From positions 248,001-312,000 of the forward strand of contig CAYQOM010000003.1 in the NCBI GenBank assembly GCA_964419145.1: a stretch of DNA of 64,000 nucleotides, in the 5' to 3' direction. The DNA comes from UBA2336 sp964419145 (lineage in GTDB: Bacteria; Bacteroidota; Bacteroidia; Cytophagales; Cyclobacteriaceae). The number at the start of each line of letters is the position of its first letter. Within the stretch, counting starts at the first letter, position 1. Below the pieces are notes generated by a model. That model was not told the origin of the DNA. It did no database searches and worked only from the letters and a program-made list of their open reading frames with translations. Made by a program: the position numbers and the translations under genes. Shown here piece after piece: positions 55,918 to 64,000 of this stretch.

Positions 55918-55935
55918 CCCATTAATTGAATTACC

Positions 55936-56643
55936 ATGGGACGGATTTTTGAAAAACGAAAACACAAAATGTTTGCCCGGTTCGACAAGATGGCGAAAGC
56001 CTTCACCCGAATTGGAAAAGATATTGCCATTGCCGTAAAGCAAGGTGGGCCGTTGCCAGAAAACAATCCCAAGCTGCGCATGGCGATTCAAAATGCCAAG
56101 GGTGTGAACATGCCCAAAGATCGCGTTGAAGCGGCCATTAAAAGAGCCTCATCGAAAGAAGATAAAGATTACCAGGAAGTAACCTACGAAGGATACGGTC
56201 CGCATGGCGTACCGATTTTAGTAGAATGCGCTACAGACAACCCTACCCGTACCGTGGCCAACGTGCGACTACACTTTTCAAAAAATGGAGGCAGCATGGG
56301 CAATTCCGGCTCCGTGTCCTTCATGTTCGAACGAAAAGGCGTATTCAAATTCGATCCGGATAAACTGGATTTGGATGAATTGGAACTCGACCTGATTGAT
56401 GCCGGAGCAGATGACATTGAACGCGGTGAAGAAGAAACCATCGTGTATACCAAATTCACCGAATTTGGCCATATGCAAAAGTTTCTGGAATCCAAAAACC
56501 TGGAGCCTAAGAGTTCAGAATTACACTACATCCCTGCGACAACAAAAGAACTCTCAGAAGAGCAGCAGGATGAAGTGTTGAAGTGCGTAGAAGCACTGGA
56601 AGGTGATGATGACGTGCAGAACGTGTATCATAACCTGGCCTAA
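55936..56643 (+). CDS. yebC: YebC/PmpR family protein
   Basis: Protein of 235 aa, the normal length. It opens MGRIFEKRKHKMFARFDKMAKAF (in two parts: GRIFEKRKHKMF, DKMAKAF), then family motifs NPKLRMAIQNAKGVNMPKDR, ERAIKRAS-like VEAAIKRASSKED, YEGYGPHGVPILVEC, and GSVSFMFERKG. YebC proteins were long annotated as DNA-binding regulators; later work links the family to translation of difficult, proline-rich stretches. The N-terminus differs from the usual MAGHSKW form but matches the shorter form common in Bacteroidota. It lies 7 bp from the convergent LTA synthase-like gene; a small hairpin (CCGGC AAAA GCCGG, 56656-56669) at the junction may help end both transcripts. Confidence 0.95.
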   Translation: MGRIFEKRKHKMFARFDKMAKAFTRIGKDIAIAVKQGGPLPENNPKLRMAIQNAKGVNMPKDRVEAAIKRASSKEDKDYQEVTYEGYGPHGVPILVECATDNPTRTVANVRLHFSKNGGSMGNSGSVSFMFERKGVFKFDPDKLDLDELELDLIDAGADDIERGEEETIVYTKFTEFGHMQKFLESKNLEPKSSELHYIPATTKELSEEQQDEVLKCVEALEGDDDVQNVYHNLA

Positions 56644-56650
56644 CCATATG

Positions 56651-58678
56651 TTATTCCGGCAAAAGCCGGTTATCCATCATACGATTATTGTATTGCTGAA
56701 TGATGGCCTTAATTTGATTTTCCATTTCGCTAACCTGATTGGGAAGCGTTTCCTTTAAGTCCTGACTGAGTAACTTGTCTGTTTTAAAATTGAACAGGTT
56801 AACCACTTTCTCACCATCGAATACAATCAGGTAATCGTCTTTGTATAAATGGTAGGTGCTGCTGAAGTTAAAAGCAAAGGGTTCCGTCTGCTCACGAAAA
56901 ATATCCCGTCCGAAAGCAACATATGGTTGATCATAATGAAGATACCCTAGTACCGAAGGCATAATGTCAATTTGTTGTGCAATTTCATCCCTTCTTTCCG
57001 TGAGGCTGCGGTCTGGTTTGAAAAAGATTACAGGAACTGAAAACATGCCCCAGGTTGTACGCGACTCATCAAATAAGATATTGGAAGAACAATGATCCGC
57101 TGTTATGACAAACAAAGTATTCTCATACCAGGATGCTTTCGACACGGTTGTAAAAAATTCTCGTAACGCATAATCGGTGTATTCAATACACTTCAAAATG
57201 GGCTCCTCTCCTCCTTTAAAAACCCCTTCAAATTCTTTTGGTACCCTAAACGGGTGATGTGAACTTACGGTAAAAAGAGATGACATAAATGGTTGTGGAA
57301 ATGTGTTGAGCTGATCCGCATAATACTTCAGGAATTTATCATCCCATATGCCCCACATTCCATCAAAATGTTCTTCAGTATCAACAACATCACGCTCATA
57401 TTCATCCTTACCAAAATACTGCTCAACACCGGCCATGTTCATAAAAGCCTTAAAACCCATGGAACCATTGGGGGCTCCATGAAAAAAGGACGTGTGATAA
57501 CCCTTCTTCCCTAATACAGAAGCCAGGCTATTAATATCGTTATTGGAAAATGGCGTGAGTACATAGGGCACACCCAGAGATGGTATTGACGCCACCACAG
57601 AGGGCAAACCATCAATAGACTTACGACCATTTGCAAACGAATAATTAAAGGTGAGGCTGTGAGAAATCAGTGAATCCAGAAAAGGCGTATATCCCGCATA
57701 GTTTTCCCGATCGCGATTAAGCGAACCGATAAATTCACGAGAAAAACTTTCCAGGATAATGATCACCACATTTTTCGGTGTAAAGGAAATCGTATCGCTG
57801 GGCACATGCACCGGATTAAATCGGTTGATCAGTTCTTGCGGATCTTGTATATAGTTGATTTTTTGTATCCGGGTTTTTCCCAAGGTTCTAAAAATCGCGA
57901 AAGGCGTATTCAGCACAATACTTACCTCTTGAGGCTTCTGCACATATTCACCGGCATTGCTTAACGTTATCGGCCGTGTACTATGCGCAAACCCACCACG
58001 GGCCCCACCAATAAAAAGATAAATAACGATTGGCAAAGCCAGTGCACCAAATCCAACATGCACCCAGTTGTTTTTAATCATGGGGCCTTCCACCGAAACA
58101 CGGTTGTACAACCAAACCAGCAACCATATCAACAACAGCCAGAACAGAACACCATACCAATAGTCAATCAGAAACCGACCAAATAGGCCAGCCAGATTGG
58201 TCTCATTTTCAAACTGACCAAAAATGTCGGCCGTGGTTCTTCGCAAGGTAAAACGGTAATAGATGGTGTCTGAAACGTTCATGGCCAAAGCTGCACCATT
58301 CATGATCAGAAACACATATTTCACCACTCGTTGATACATGCGATGAAACCGGAGTTGAACAGGAAAGATCATCAACACAATAACCAATGCATTCAGGTAG
58401 AGCACTGCAGTAAGATCGAAGCGCAGTCCACCTAGTAAAATCCGAGTAAGCCCAGGTAATGTGACTTCAGGAAAATAGGAAGCATTAAAGACAAAAAAAG
58501 CAATGCGACAAACCGTAAACAAGGCCAAAGCAATCAAGAGCCTGAACAACAGCACAACATAGATGTTGCCTTTCCAATGCAAATCGGTAAACCAATCTTT
58601 TACAATGTATTTTGTCACGGTGCGAAGTAATAGAAAATCAATGAATTTGAAATATCCTTCCACCAGACAGAAGGGCAT
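56651..58678 (-). CDS. LTA synthase-family (sulfatase-fold) membrane transferase
   Basis: Protein of 675 aa from ATG 58678. Five N-terminal helices are followed by an extracytoplasmic sulfatase-fold domain: NVVIIILESFSREF (metal-binding Glu), FANGRKSIDGLPS (nucleophile Ser/Thr region), FFHGAPNGSMGF, SHHPF, and ITADHCSSN (metal-binding Asp-His). It belongs with LtaS/OpgB-type phosphoglycerol or phosphoethanolamine transferases. Gram-negatives use such enzymes to decorate surface glycans or lipids. The frame is open to 58792, but the extra residues are not hydrophobic-domain sequence and would overlap the divergent beta-barrel gene, so the shorter start is chosen, leaving a 55-bp divergent gap. 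Confidence 0.86.
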   Translation of the reverse strand: MPFCLVEGYFKFIDFLLLRTVTKYIVKDWFTDLHWKGNIYVVLLFRLLIALALFTVCRIAFFVFNASYFPEVTLPGLTRILLGGLRFDLTAVLYLNALVIVLMIFPVQLRFHRMYQRVVKYVFLIMNGAALAMNVSDTIYYRFTLRRTTADIFGQFENETNLAGLFGRFLIDYWYGVLFWLLLIWLLVWLYNRVSVEGPMIKNNWVHVGFGALALPIVIYLFIGGARGGFAHSTRPITLSNAGEYVQKPQEVSIVLNTPFAIFRTLGKTRIQKINYIQDPQELINRFNPVHVPSDTISFTPKNVVIIILESFSREFIGSLNRDRENYAGYTPFLDSLISHSLTFNYSFANGRKSIDGLPSVVASIPSLGVPYVLTPFSNNDINSLASVLGKKGYHTSFFHGAPNGSMGFKAFMNMAGVEQYFGKDEYERDVVDTEEHFDGMWGIWDDKFLKYYADQLNTFPQPFMSSLFTVSSHHPFRVPKEFEGVFKGGEEPILKCIEYTDYALREFFTTVSKASWYENTLFVITADHCSSNILFDESRTTWGMFSVPVIFFKPDRSLTERRDEIAQQIDIMPSVLGYLHYDQPYVAFGRDIFREQTEPFAFNFSSTYHLYKDDYLIVFDGEKVVNLFNFKTDKLLSQDLKETLPNQVSEMENQIKAIIQQYNNRMMDNRLLPE

Positions 58679-58733
58679 TCGCCCAAGAATGTTGAGATTA
58701 ATTATTATTTTGCCTTGAATATTGCCGTACCAA

Positions 58734-59657
58734 ATGACCCGAACCTCCCCGATACTATTACTCACCTTTGTGTTCGTGGTGACTTGCAGCAAACCCGCTG
58801 AAAGTCAGGAGGTTCATTCGCTAGGTTTGTTTTCAGGATTCACAATACCTTATACATGGGATGAAGGCTTCAACAAAGACCCACGCTATCGTTTAAAATA
58901 CAATGTAAAATTCGCCCCCATTGGCATTCACTACGGAGTGGACAGGCCGGGCTTTGGCTTTACATTTGATCCCAGCATTTTTAAAGCAGGGCAACACTTC
59001 AACGTGATCAACATTGCCGGTGGCGATGTAGGGGAACGAAACATCAACCTCACCTATTTTCACGTGCCAGTTGGTTTTAAACTGCACCTGATTGATATGT
59101 CCTTCTTCAAGGTAAGCTTTGTTGCCTCTGCCAGTGCGGCTTACCTGATTGGTGGAGAAGAAACCATTTCCCATACCGATAGTAAACTGCATTTCTCGCC
59201 TGCGGTAATTCCAAATTTACCAGCAGAATATATTGTGGAATATGATGGTGTTATCGTACCCAATTTGCGTAACCAGGTTCTGCTGGAAAAAAAAGATTTC
59301 AACAGTCTTCAGTTTTATGGCGCCATTGGTTTTATGTCGGATTGGGATATTGGTGAAAACTACCGTGTATCTTTTGACCTACGCGGATACTATGGGATAT
59401 TTGATACCCGGAAGCAAGATTATATTAACCGGATAAACAACAACACAGCCATTTACGATTTGCCCGGTCAGCGCAGGGAAATGTTTGCTTACCTCACGAT
59501 AGGTTTTTCACGAATTGTGGAAATCGACATCCGCGAAAAGCGAAAGAAAAATCAGAAGAACACCGGCTCACAAACCGGACCCGTTCAGTCGAAATACCAA
59601 CACCTTCACGGTGGCAAGGCTAAGAAAAAACACAGTCCGCCAAAAAAGAAAAACTGA
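58734..59657 (+). CDS. outer membrane beta-barrel protein with basic C-terminal tail
   Basis: Protein of 307 aa from ATG 58734 (TTG at 58722 adds four residues). Signal peptide MTRTSPILLLTFVFVV ending near AESQE. The body alternates short strands (GIHYGVDRPGFGFTFDP, INLTYFHVPVGFKLHL, VSFVASASAAYLIGG, YRVSFDLRGYYGIFDT, FAYLTIGFSRIVEI), as in PorT/OMP_b-brl family proteins. After the barrel comes a Lys-rich tail of about 40 residues (KKNQKNTG, KAKKKHSPPKKKN), unusual for an outer membrane barrel and possibly facing the periplasm or binding an anionic glycan. Its TGA overlaps the ATG of the SDR gene by one base, so the two are coupled. Confidence 0.75.
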   Translation: MTRTSPILLLTFVFVVTCSKPAESQEVHSLGLFSGFTIPYTWDEGFNKDPRYRLKYNVKFAPIGIHYGVDRPGFGFTFDPSIFKAGQHFNVINIAGGDVGERNINLTYFHVPVGFKLHLIDMSFFKVSFVASASAAYLIGGEETISHTDSKLHFSPAVIPNLPAEYIVEYDGVIVPNLRNQVLLEKKDFNSLQFYGAIGFMSDWDIGENYRVSFDLRGYYGIFDTRKQDYINRINNNTAIYDLPGQRREMFAYLTIGFSRIVEIDIREKRKKNQKNTGSQTGPVQSKYQHLHGGKAKKKHSPPKKKN

Positions 59658-60340
59658 TGCCACAAAAAAACGTGATCATTACCGGAGCAACCGGCAACCT
59701 GGGCAAGGTAGTTACACAAAAATTTCTTCAGGCAGGTTATACAGTTATTGCAACCACATCTCCCCGATCAGCCAAAAGCGCACAAGCAGAAAATCTTTCG
59801 TATTACCAGGTTGACCTTAGCGATGAAAGTGAATCAAAATCATTTGTAGAAAGAGTAATCACCACGCATGGACCAATTCATGCAACCTTACTTTTGGCCG
59901 GAGGGTTTACACCGGGAAAGTTGGAGAAAACTTCCGGTGACGATGTGAACAGGATGTTCGCCCTCAATTTCAAAACTGCCTTTCATGTTGCTCAACCTGT
60001 ATGGGCACACATGAAGGAGCAGCAAGCAGGGCGCATTGTCCTTATCGGGGCAAAACCTGTATTGCATGCCAGCGAAGCCAAAAACTCCGTTGCCTATGCG
60101 CTCTCGAAATCATTAATCTTCAAGCTTGCAGAAATTTTAAATGCGGATGGGAAAGACCACAACCTCACTGCAAATGTAATTGTTCCCAGCACCATTGATA
60201 CCCCGGATAACCGAAAGGCCATGCCCAAAGCAGACTTCAGTTTGTGGCAATCGTCTGAAAGCCTTACAGAAATCATGTTGCGCATTTGCTCGGATGCAGT
60301 TTACGCATCGGAAAACCAGGTGATAAAAACGTATACCTGA
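59657..60340 (+). CDS. SDR family NAD(P)-dependent oxidoreductase
   Basis: Short-chain dehydrogenase of 227 aa. Nucleotide-binding motif ITGATGNLGKVV; LLLAGGFTPG corresponds to the usual NNAG region; the catalytic region is IGAKPVLHASEAKNSVAYALSKS split as GAKPVLHASEAKN and YALSKS, with the YxxxK motif present. The usual catalytic Ser before it reads Ala/Pro (IGAKPV), so activity may be altered. VIVPSTIDTPDNR matches the PGxxxT loop only loosely. The substrate is unknown. It is coupled to the beta-barrel gene (1-bp overlap) and ends 11 bp from the convergent histidine kinase. Confidence 0.85.
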   Translation: MPQKNVIITGATGNLGKVVTQKFLQAGYTVIATTSPRSAKSAQAENLSYYQVDLSDESESKSFVERVITTHGPIHATLLLAGGFTPGKLEKTSGDDVNRMFALNFKTAFHVAQPVWAHMKEQQAGRIVLIGAKPVLHASEAKNSVAYALSKSLIFKLAEILNADGKDHNLTANVIVPSTIDTPDNRKAMPKADFSLWQSSESLTEIMLRICSDAVYASENQVIKTYT

Positions 60341-60351
60341 ATGAGTGACTA

Positions 60352-61855
60352 TTAGCTTATTCCATTCGGAATAATTATGCGAAAGGTTGTACCTACTCCC
60401 AACTGCGATTCAACTTCAATTGTTCCGTGAAGTTTTTCAACTGCAGCTTTAACAATGTAAAGACCCAGGCCTGACCCTTTACTATCAGCTGACGCACGAA
60501 AAAACATCTTAAAAATTTTATCGAGGTAGTGATCAGCAATTCCGATTCCATTATCGGTAAATTCAAGATGCGCCTCGCGCTCATTGACTTCAATTGTTAT
60601 CCGCACAAAAGAATCTGCTTTCCATGGATCACGGTAACGCACCGCATTCGAGAGCAAATTATTCATAATGATCTGTATCCGGTTTCTGTCGGAATAGAAC
60701 GGAGAAGTTACCGTAATCTCTTTTACTGCCTTCACCAGATTGGCATCGTCCATATAACGCAACGAGCTAAGCGATTCTTCCAGCAAGGCTTCAAAATCGA
60801 TTGGCGCAGGTAATAACTCCATNNNNNNNNNNCTCCATCCGGGAGTTTCGCGAATAGTGAATAATATCGGTTATAAAATTATCAAGTTTCAGAATGCTAC
60901 GATCCACCAGATTCAGGTAATTAACCGTTGGCTCCGATTGATTTTCAAGTCTGATTAAATTGATAAGCCCTTTAATCGACATTAAAGGGGCCCTTAAATC
61001 GTGTGAGGCGCTGTAAACAAAGCGATCCAACTCAGCATTAATCCTTGAAAGCTCCTCATTTTGTGCTTTCAACTTGTCTTCAGCTTGCTTGAACGCAGTA
61101 ATATCCCGCGAGTAAACGGTTAAACCGGAAACTACACTATCCTCAACAATCGGATAAGTTTTGATTTCAAACACGCGCCACTCTCCATCGATCTGGTATG
61201 TGTCCACATACCGGCCGGGTCGCCCGCGCAAGCCCTGCATGTATCGGTCTGTCCACGTTTTCCGAAGCTCAAGATTTCCTTCAGGAAGTAGTTCGATTAT
61301 ATTTTTTCCTTTTTCTAACCGAACACCATATGCCTTTTTGTATTGCTTATAAAATTCTTTATTGAAATCGATAAGTTCAAATTGTGTATTGATCAACCAA
61401 ATGCTGTTGTCGACCGTGTTGATGATGGACCGAAGGTTGGCTTCGTTTTCCAATAGCCTTCGCTGATATGCCTTGCGAACCGTGATGTCGCGGCTAAACA
61501 CGGAGATATAAACCTGATCGTGCAACGGAATAGCCTTGTAGTACACCTCCCAATGAAAGGTACGCCCATCAAGCTCAAATGTATCCTCCACACGAAAGGG
61601 GGTGCTTGTTTTTGCCAGTTCACAACGCGATCGCCATTCATCGGCAAGTGCAGAATTGACGGTGGCCATGGCATCAATGATGTTGCAACCCGGTTTTAAA
61701 TCGAGTCCATAGTTTTCCAGGAATATCCAATAAAATCCATTGTTGATGGATACCACCTCAAATTGATCATTGACGATAAGGATGTTGGCATCAGCATCCT
61801 CAATTATACTATTGAACATCTCCTGCAGGATGTTCGGCTCCAACTGCTCAATCAT
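60352..61855 (-). CDS. PAS-domain sensor histidine kinase, split by an assembly gap
   Basis: One gene, appearing as two frames because of ten Ns at 60823-60832. The upstream part holds two PAS domains (IVNDQFEVVSINNGFYWIF; WLINTQFELIDFNKEFYKQY) and the phosphoacceptor box FVYSASHDLRAPLMSIKG. The downstream part holds the ATPase domain: N box MNNLLSNAVRY, G1 FTDNGIGI, F box, and G2 GSGLGLYIVK. CTCCAT flanks the Ns on both sides; merging the two copies joins RNSRME to LLPAPIDF in frame and gives a kinase of about 495 aa, with no frameshift. No transmembrane helix or response regulator is seen, so it is a cytoplasmic sensor working with a distant partner. Confidence 0.9.
60823..60832. other. assembly gap (10 Ns), probably false
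   Basis: Exactly ten Ns lie between two copies of CTCCAT (60817-60822 and 60833-60838). The flanking coding frames differ by one base; deleting 16 bases (Ns plus one copy) restores one frame, so no sequence seems to be missing. Confidence 0.85.
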
Positions 61856-61904
61856 GCTTAAATGGAAATCAACCTGTGGCTATTACGAAATGCACTTGGC
61901 TTAG

Positions 61905-61920
61905 TACGGGGTTTCCCGTA
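61905..61920 (-). promoter_or_regulatory. inverted repeat upstream of the histidine kinase
   Basis: TACGGG GTTT CCCGTA forms a 6-bp stem 50 bp upstream of the kinase ATG. It has no T-run, so it is more like an operator or leader hairpin than a terminator. The rest of 61856-61989 shows no gene. Confidence 0.3.
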
Positions 61921-61989
61921 AAAAGTTTAGGAACCGTCAGCGAAATGACAATTTTTAAGGAAGCGCTTTGGTGCGGGTAGGCAGGAAAC

Positions 61990-62028
61990 AAAAAATGCAA
62001 CCACCTAATTTATAAGCAGTTGCATTTT
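61990..62028 (-). terminator. intrinsic terminator of tRNA-Glu
   Basis: AAAATGCAAC (61992-62001) pairs with GTTGCATTTT (62019-62028) across a 17-nt loop. On the minus strand, the second arm ends in a T-rich run (complement of 61990-61995). It starts a few bases after the tRNA 3' end. Confidence 0.75.
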
Positions 62029-62034
62029 ATTTCG

Positions 62035-62106
62035 TAGTCCGTACGGGAATCGAACCCGTGTTACCAGAATGAAAATCTGGTGTCCTAACCCCTAGACGAA
62101 CGGACC
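62035..62106 (-). tRNA. tRNA-Glu (anticodon TTC)
   Basis: Minus-strand 72-nt cloverleaf. Acceptor arm GGTCCGT/ACGGACT (with a G-U closing pair), D arm TCGTCTAGGGGTTAGGAC, anticodon arm CCAGA TTTTCAT TCTGG with anticodon TTC, T arm ending GGTTCGATTCC, discriminator A, CCA not encoded. It has its own promoter and terminator, so it is transcribed alone. Confidence 0.95.
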
Positions 62107-62124
62107 GTCTTCAAAAAAGTGTCG

Positions 62125-62155
62125 CAAAGATAGCCCTGTGGTTTTTATTTACAAA
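62125..62155 (-). promoter_or_regulatory. promoter of tRNA-Glu
   Basis: On the minus strand TTTG (complement of 62152-62155) and TATCTTTG (complement of 62125-62132) are separated by 19 nt, an exact match to the Bacteroidota consensus. The tRNA 5' end at 62106 lies about 12 nt after the expected start of transcription. Confidence 0.8.
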
Positions 62156-62186
62156 TTCGGATTAAAAAAAATCCGCTTTTTCAATT

Positions 62187-63341
62187 CTATTCCGGCAAAT
62201 TTCGAAGCATAAAATCGCGAATGTTTCCTCCCATTATCTGATTGATCTCAATTTGATTGAACCCCTGCTTTTGCAACGCAGTAACCAGCAACGGTAAACC
62301 GGTAACATCAAAATGGGCCTTAATAGCGCCATCAAAGTCAGAACCCAAGGCAACCTTGTCTACTCCAATTTTGTCGGCCACGTATTTGATGCTTCGGGCA
62401 GTGGCGGCCGCATCTGTTCCGCACACAGCTGTTTCCCACAGTCCGATGCCCACCAACCCGTTTCGTTTCCCGATTTCCGCCAAGTGCTTATCGGAAAGAT
62501 TTCGCTGGTTGTCGCAAGCCCCTCTTACTCCGGTGTGGGAAACAATTATTGGTTTTGTGGTGATGGAAAAGACATCGTCCATCACGCGCGTGGAAGCATG
62601 CGCCAGATCAACGATCATATTCATCTCGTCCATTGCCTTTATGAGCTTCTTTCCATCTTCAGTAAGACCTTCTTTTGTGATGCCGTGTGCAGAGCCACCC
62701 CATTCATTATCAAAAAAATGGGTAAGGCCGATATAGCGAACCCCTGCATCATAAAATACCTTAAGATTTTCAATATCGCCCTCCAGGCAATGAGCACCTT
62801 CCAATCCAAGCATTCCTGCAGTGAGTCTATTGTTGGATTTTCTGGCTTCAATGAATTCACTTAATTCAGTTCTATTGGTTACAATCCGAAAGGCACCATC
62901 AGATTCTTCCGCAAATTCATGTAGCTGATTGCATTGATGCAGCGCACGTGATTTTAAACTGAACCAGGTTGATGGCGGACGCATCTGCGCAAAGGAAAGC
63001 AAGGCGATCTGATCGGTTTTATCATCGTTGCGATTGATGTTCATTCCTTTCGGTGTTTTGCTTACAATGGTGAACACCTGTAGCGCCATATTGGCCTGTT
63101 GCATGCGAGGCAAGTCAACATGACCATGCTTATGAAGGCCGAAGAAGTTTCTATTCCATAACAACATGTCGCAATGCAAGTCGGCCACAAAGGGAACCGC
63201 CTCATAGGAAGGAACCGGAGTCAGACTGGCCTTTGCCACTACCAAATTCATTTTTTTATCGAAGTAGTTCGCGACAAAACCGAAAAAGATAACAGCGGCA
63301 ATAATTACCAGACTTAACAAGCCAATCAGAAGTTTTTTCAT
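62187..63341 (-). CDS. membrane dipeptidase (peptidase family M19)
   Basis: Zn dipeptidase of 384 aa with an N-terminal membrane anchor (LLIGLLSLVIIAAVIFFGF). Metal ligands and signatures are in order: DLHCD, GLEGAHCLEGD (bridging Glu), VDLAHAS, IVSHTGVRG and GSDFDG. M19 enzymes hydrolyse dipeptides, including D-amino-acid and L,D forms, outside the cytoplasm. The anchor in place of a cleaved signal suggests attachment to the inner membrane facing the periplasm. It is divergent from gap (137 bp), and its end lies 32 bp before the tRNA promoter. Confidence 0.92.
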   Translation of the reverse strand: MKKLLIGLLSLVIIAAVIFFGFVANYFDKKMNLVVAKASLTPVPSYEAVPFVADLHCDMLLWNRNFFGLHKHGHVDLPRMQQANMALQVFTIVSKTPKGMNINRNDDKTDQIALLSFAQMRPPSTWFSLKSRALHQCNQLHEFAEESDGAFRIVTNRTELSEFIEARKSNNRLTAGMLGLEGAHCLEGDIENLKVFYDAGVRYIGLTHFFDNEWGGSAHGITKEGLTEDGKKLIKAMDEMNMIVDLAHASTRVMDDVFSITTKPIIVSHTGVRGACDNQRNLSDKHLAEIGKRNGLVGIGLWETAVCGTDAAATARSIKYVADKIGVDKVALGSDFDGAIKAHFDVTGLPLLVTALQKQGFNQIEINQIMGGNIRDFMLRNLPE

Positions 63342-63411
63342 GCAGTTACATCGTTTGCGAAAGGTAAGTTTTCCGGCTCGATTCGAAAACCGGAATTTAT
63401 CGGGGCAAAAA

Positions 63412-63441
63412 TTGGTTTTGAATCCTCAACCCGTAATTTTG
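63412..63441 (+). promoter_or_regulatory. candidate promoter of gap
   Basis: TAATTTTG (63434-63441) matches TAnnTTTG, with TTG at 63412-63414 19 nt upstream. The ATG of gap is at 63478, giving a leader of about 30 nt. Confidence 0.6.
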
Positions 63442-63477
63442 TCGGCTTCTAAAACGAACTTTTAACCTTTCAATACC

Positions 63478-64000
63478 ATGACAAAAGTTGGAATAAACGG
63501 ATTCGGAAGAATCGGTCGTATGGCCTTCCGGGCAGCCATCAATCGCCCCGACATTGAGATTGTAGGAATTAATGACCTGCTGGAACCCAGCTACATGGCT
63601 TATATGCTCAAGTATGACTCCACACACGGCCGCTTTGATGGTACCGTGGAGGTACAAGATGGAAGCCTGGTGGTTAATGGAAAGAAAATCCGCATTACTG
63701 CAGAAAAGGATCCAGCCAACCTGAAGTGGTCGGAAGTAGGCGCTGAAATTGTTGTGGAATCAACCGGCTTATTCCTAACCCAGGCTGATGGTCAAAAACA
63801 CATTCAGGCGGGCGCTAAAAAAGTGGTTCTTTCTGCACCTGCAAAAGATGACACACCCACTTTTGTGATGGGTGTAAATCACAAGAAACTTACCGCACAA
63901 CACACAATCGTGTCAAACGCTTCGTGTACCACAAACTGTATCGCTCCGGTAGCAAAAGTATTGAACGATCAATTTGGCATCGTTGAAGGTTTGATGAGCA
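63478..64000 (+). CDS. gap: type I glyceraldehyde-3-phosphate dehydrogenase, 3' partial
   Basis: The first 174 codons of GAPDH, running off the window edge. The NAD-binding start is TKVGINGFGRIGRMAFRA; then DLLEPSYMAYMLKYDSTHGR, VVESTGLFLT, KKVVLSAPAKDDTPTFVMGV, and the catalytic site SNASCTTNC with its Cys nucleophile. It oxidises glyceraldehyde 3-phosphate to 1,3-bisphosphoglycerate in glycolysis. ATG 63478 gives the standard N-terminus. Confidence 0.97.
   Translation, partial: MTKVGINGFGRIGRMAFRAAINRPDIEIVGINDLLEPSYMAYMLKYDSTHGRFDGTVEVQDGSLVVNGKKIRITAEKDPANLKWSEVGAEIVVESTGLFLTQADGQKHIQAGAKKVVLSAPAKDDTPTFVMGVNHKKLTAQHTIVSNASCTTNCIAPVAKVLNDQFGIVEGLMS

Noticed and set aside
56656..56669. CCGGC AAAA GCCGG hairpin as a terminator
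   Set aside because: Only a 5-bp stem with no T-run on either strand, and it lies inside the last codons of the LTA synthase-like gene; kept only as a note.
58679..58792. Longer LTA synthase-like start at 58792
   Set aside because: The extra residues are not typical and the ORF would overlap the divergent beta-barrel gene and its signal peptide.
60352..61855. Histidine kinase as two genes or a frameshifted pseudogene
   Set aside because: The break is exactly at ten Ns flanked by a duplicated CTCCAT; merging restores one frame.
63370..63394. TTCCGG/CCGGAA inverted repeat upstream of gap
   Set aside because: Six pairs with a 13-nt loop in a short region; too weak to call an operator.
1..64000. 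Insertion sequences, phage or integrase genes
   Set aside because: No transposase, integrase or phage-like protein is encoded in any frame I examined; the only repeat element is the short palindrome at 43671-43774.

Overview
The window is a 64 kb piece of a Bacteroidota chromosome, most likely Cytophagales-like. Three things point there. Secreted giants carry type IX secretion system (T9SS) sorting domains of both type A and type B. PorP/SprF-family proteins sit beside the type B substrates. Promoters fit the Bacteroidota pattern (TTTG, about 19 nt, TAnnTTTG), and Shine-Dalgarno sequences are generally absent. One run of ten Ns (60823-60832) shows it is a scaffolded assembly. By sample hand counts the left end is AT-rich (about 25-35% GC) and the right end, around yebC, is near 50%.

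Layout. 1-2.3 kb: end of an MBOAT O-acyltransferase and an SGNH-like partner. 2.3-4.4 kb (minus): a DprE2-like/DprE1-like pair. 4.6-12.1 kb (plus): a beta-helix/PKD-repeat adhesin with a type B sorting domain, then a PorP/SprF protein fused to a SPOR-like domain. 12.1-16.8 kb (minus): acyltransferase 3, GMC oxidoreductase, a small membrane protein and a GT39-like glycosyltransferase. 16.9-23.1 kb (minus): a 2092-aa esterase-adhesin. 23.3-31.5 kb (minus): a compact exopolysaccharide operon (Wzc-like, flippase, glycosyltransferase, a 43-aa membrane peptide, Wzy-like, half-length TolC-like, ATP-grasp), closed by a hairpin terminator. 31.6-36.6 kb (plus): SGNH hydrolase, NodU/CmcH carbamoyltransferase, DUF5989 peptide, SxtJ-like protein, UbiA prenyltransferase and HAD phosphatase. 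36.6-54.5 kb (minus): a 3579-aa MBG-repeat adhesin with type B sorting domain, a second PorP/SprF, a PD40/OmpA-like protein and a 1584-aa type A secreted protein. 54.7-64 kb: housekeeping and envelope genes (GT2, YebC, LTA synthase-like, beta-barrel, SDR, PAS histidine kinase, tRNA-Glu, M19 dipeptidase, start of gap).

How it fits together. Most of the window concerns the cell surface. The EPS operon would make, flip, polymerise and export a polysaccharide. Acyltransferases, the carbamoyltransferase and SGNH enzymes could decorate it. UbiA, HAD, DprE1-like and DprE2-like genes together match the steps that make polyprenyl-phospho-arabinose from PRPP, although they lie in two blocks 30 kb apart. 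Four very large proteins are built for T9SS export, and both type B ones have a dedicated PorP/SprF neighbour.

Main points for a second look: the split arabinose-donor pathway with a natural Ala at the DprE1 benzothiazinone-target Cys position; the carbamoyltransferase/DUF5989/SxtJ triad; two genes under 50 codons; a 10-base leader motif (TTGGCTTTAA) before four genes; a false N gap that splits one histidine kinase; a 302-bp exact tandem repeat; and a Wzc-like protein whose kinase motifs look degenerate.
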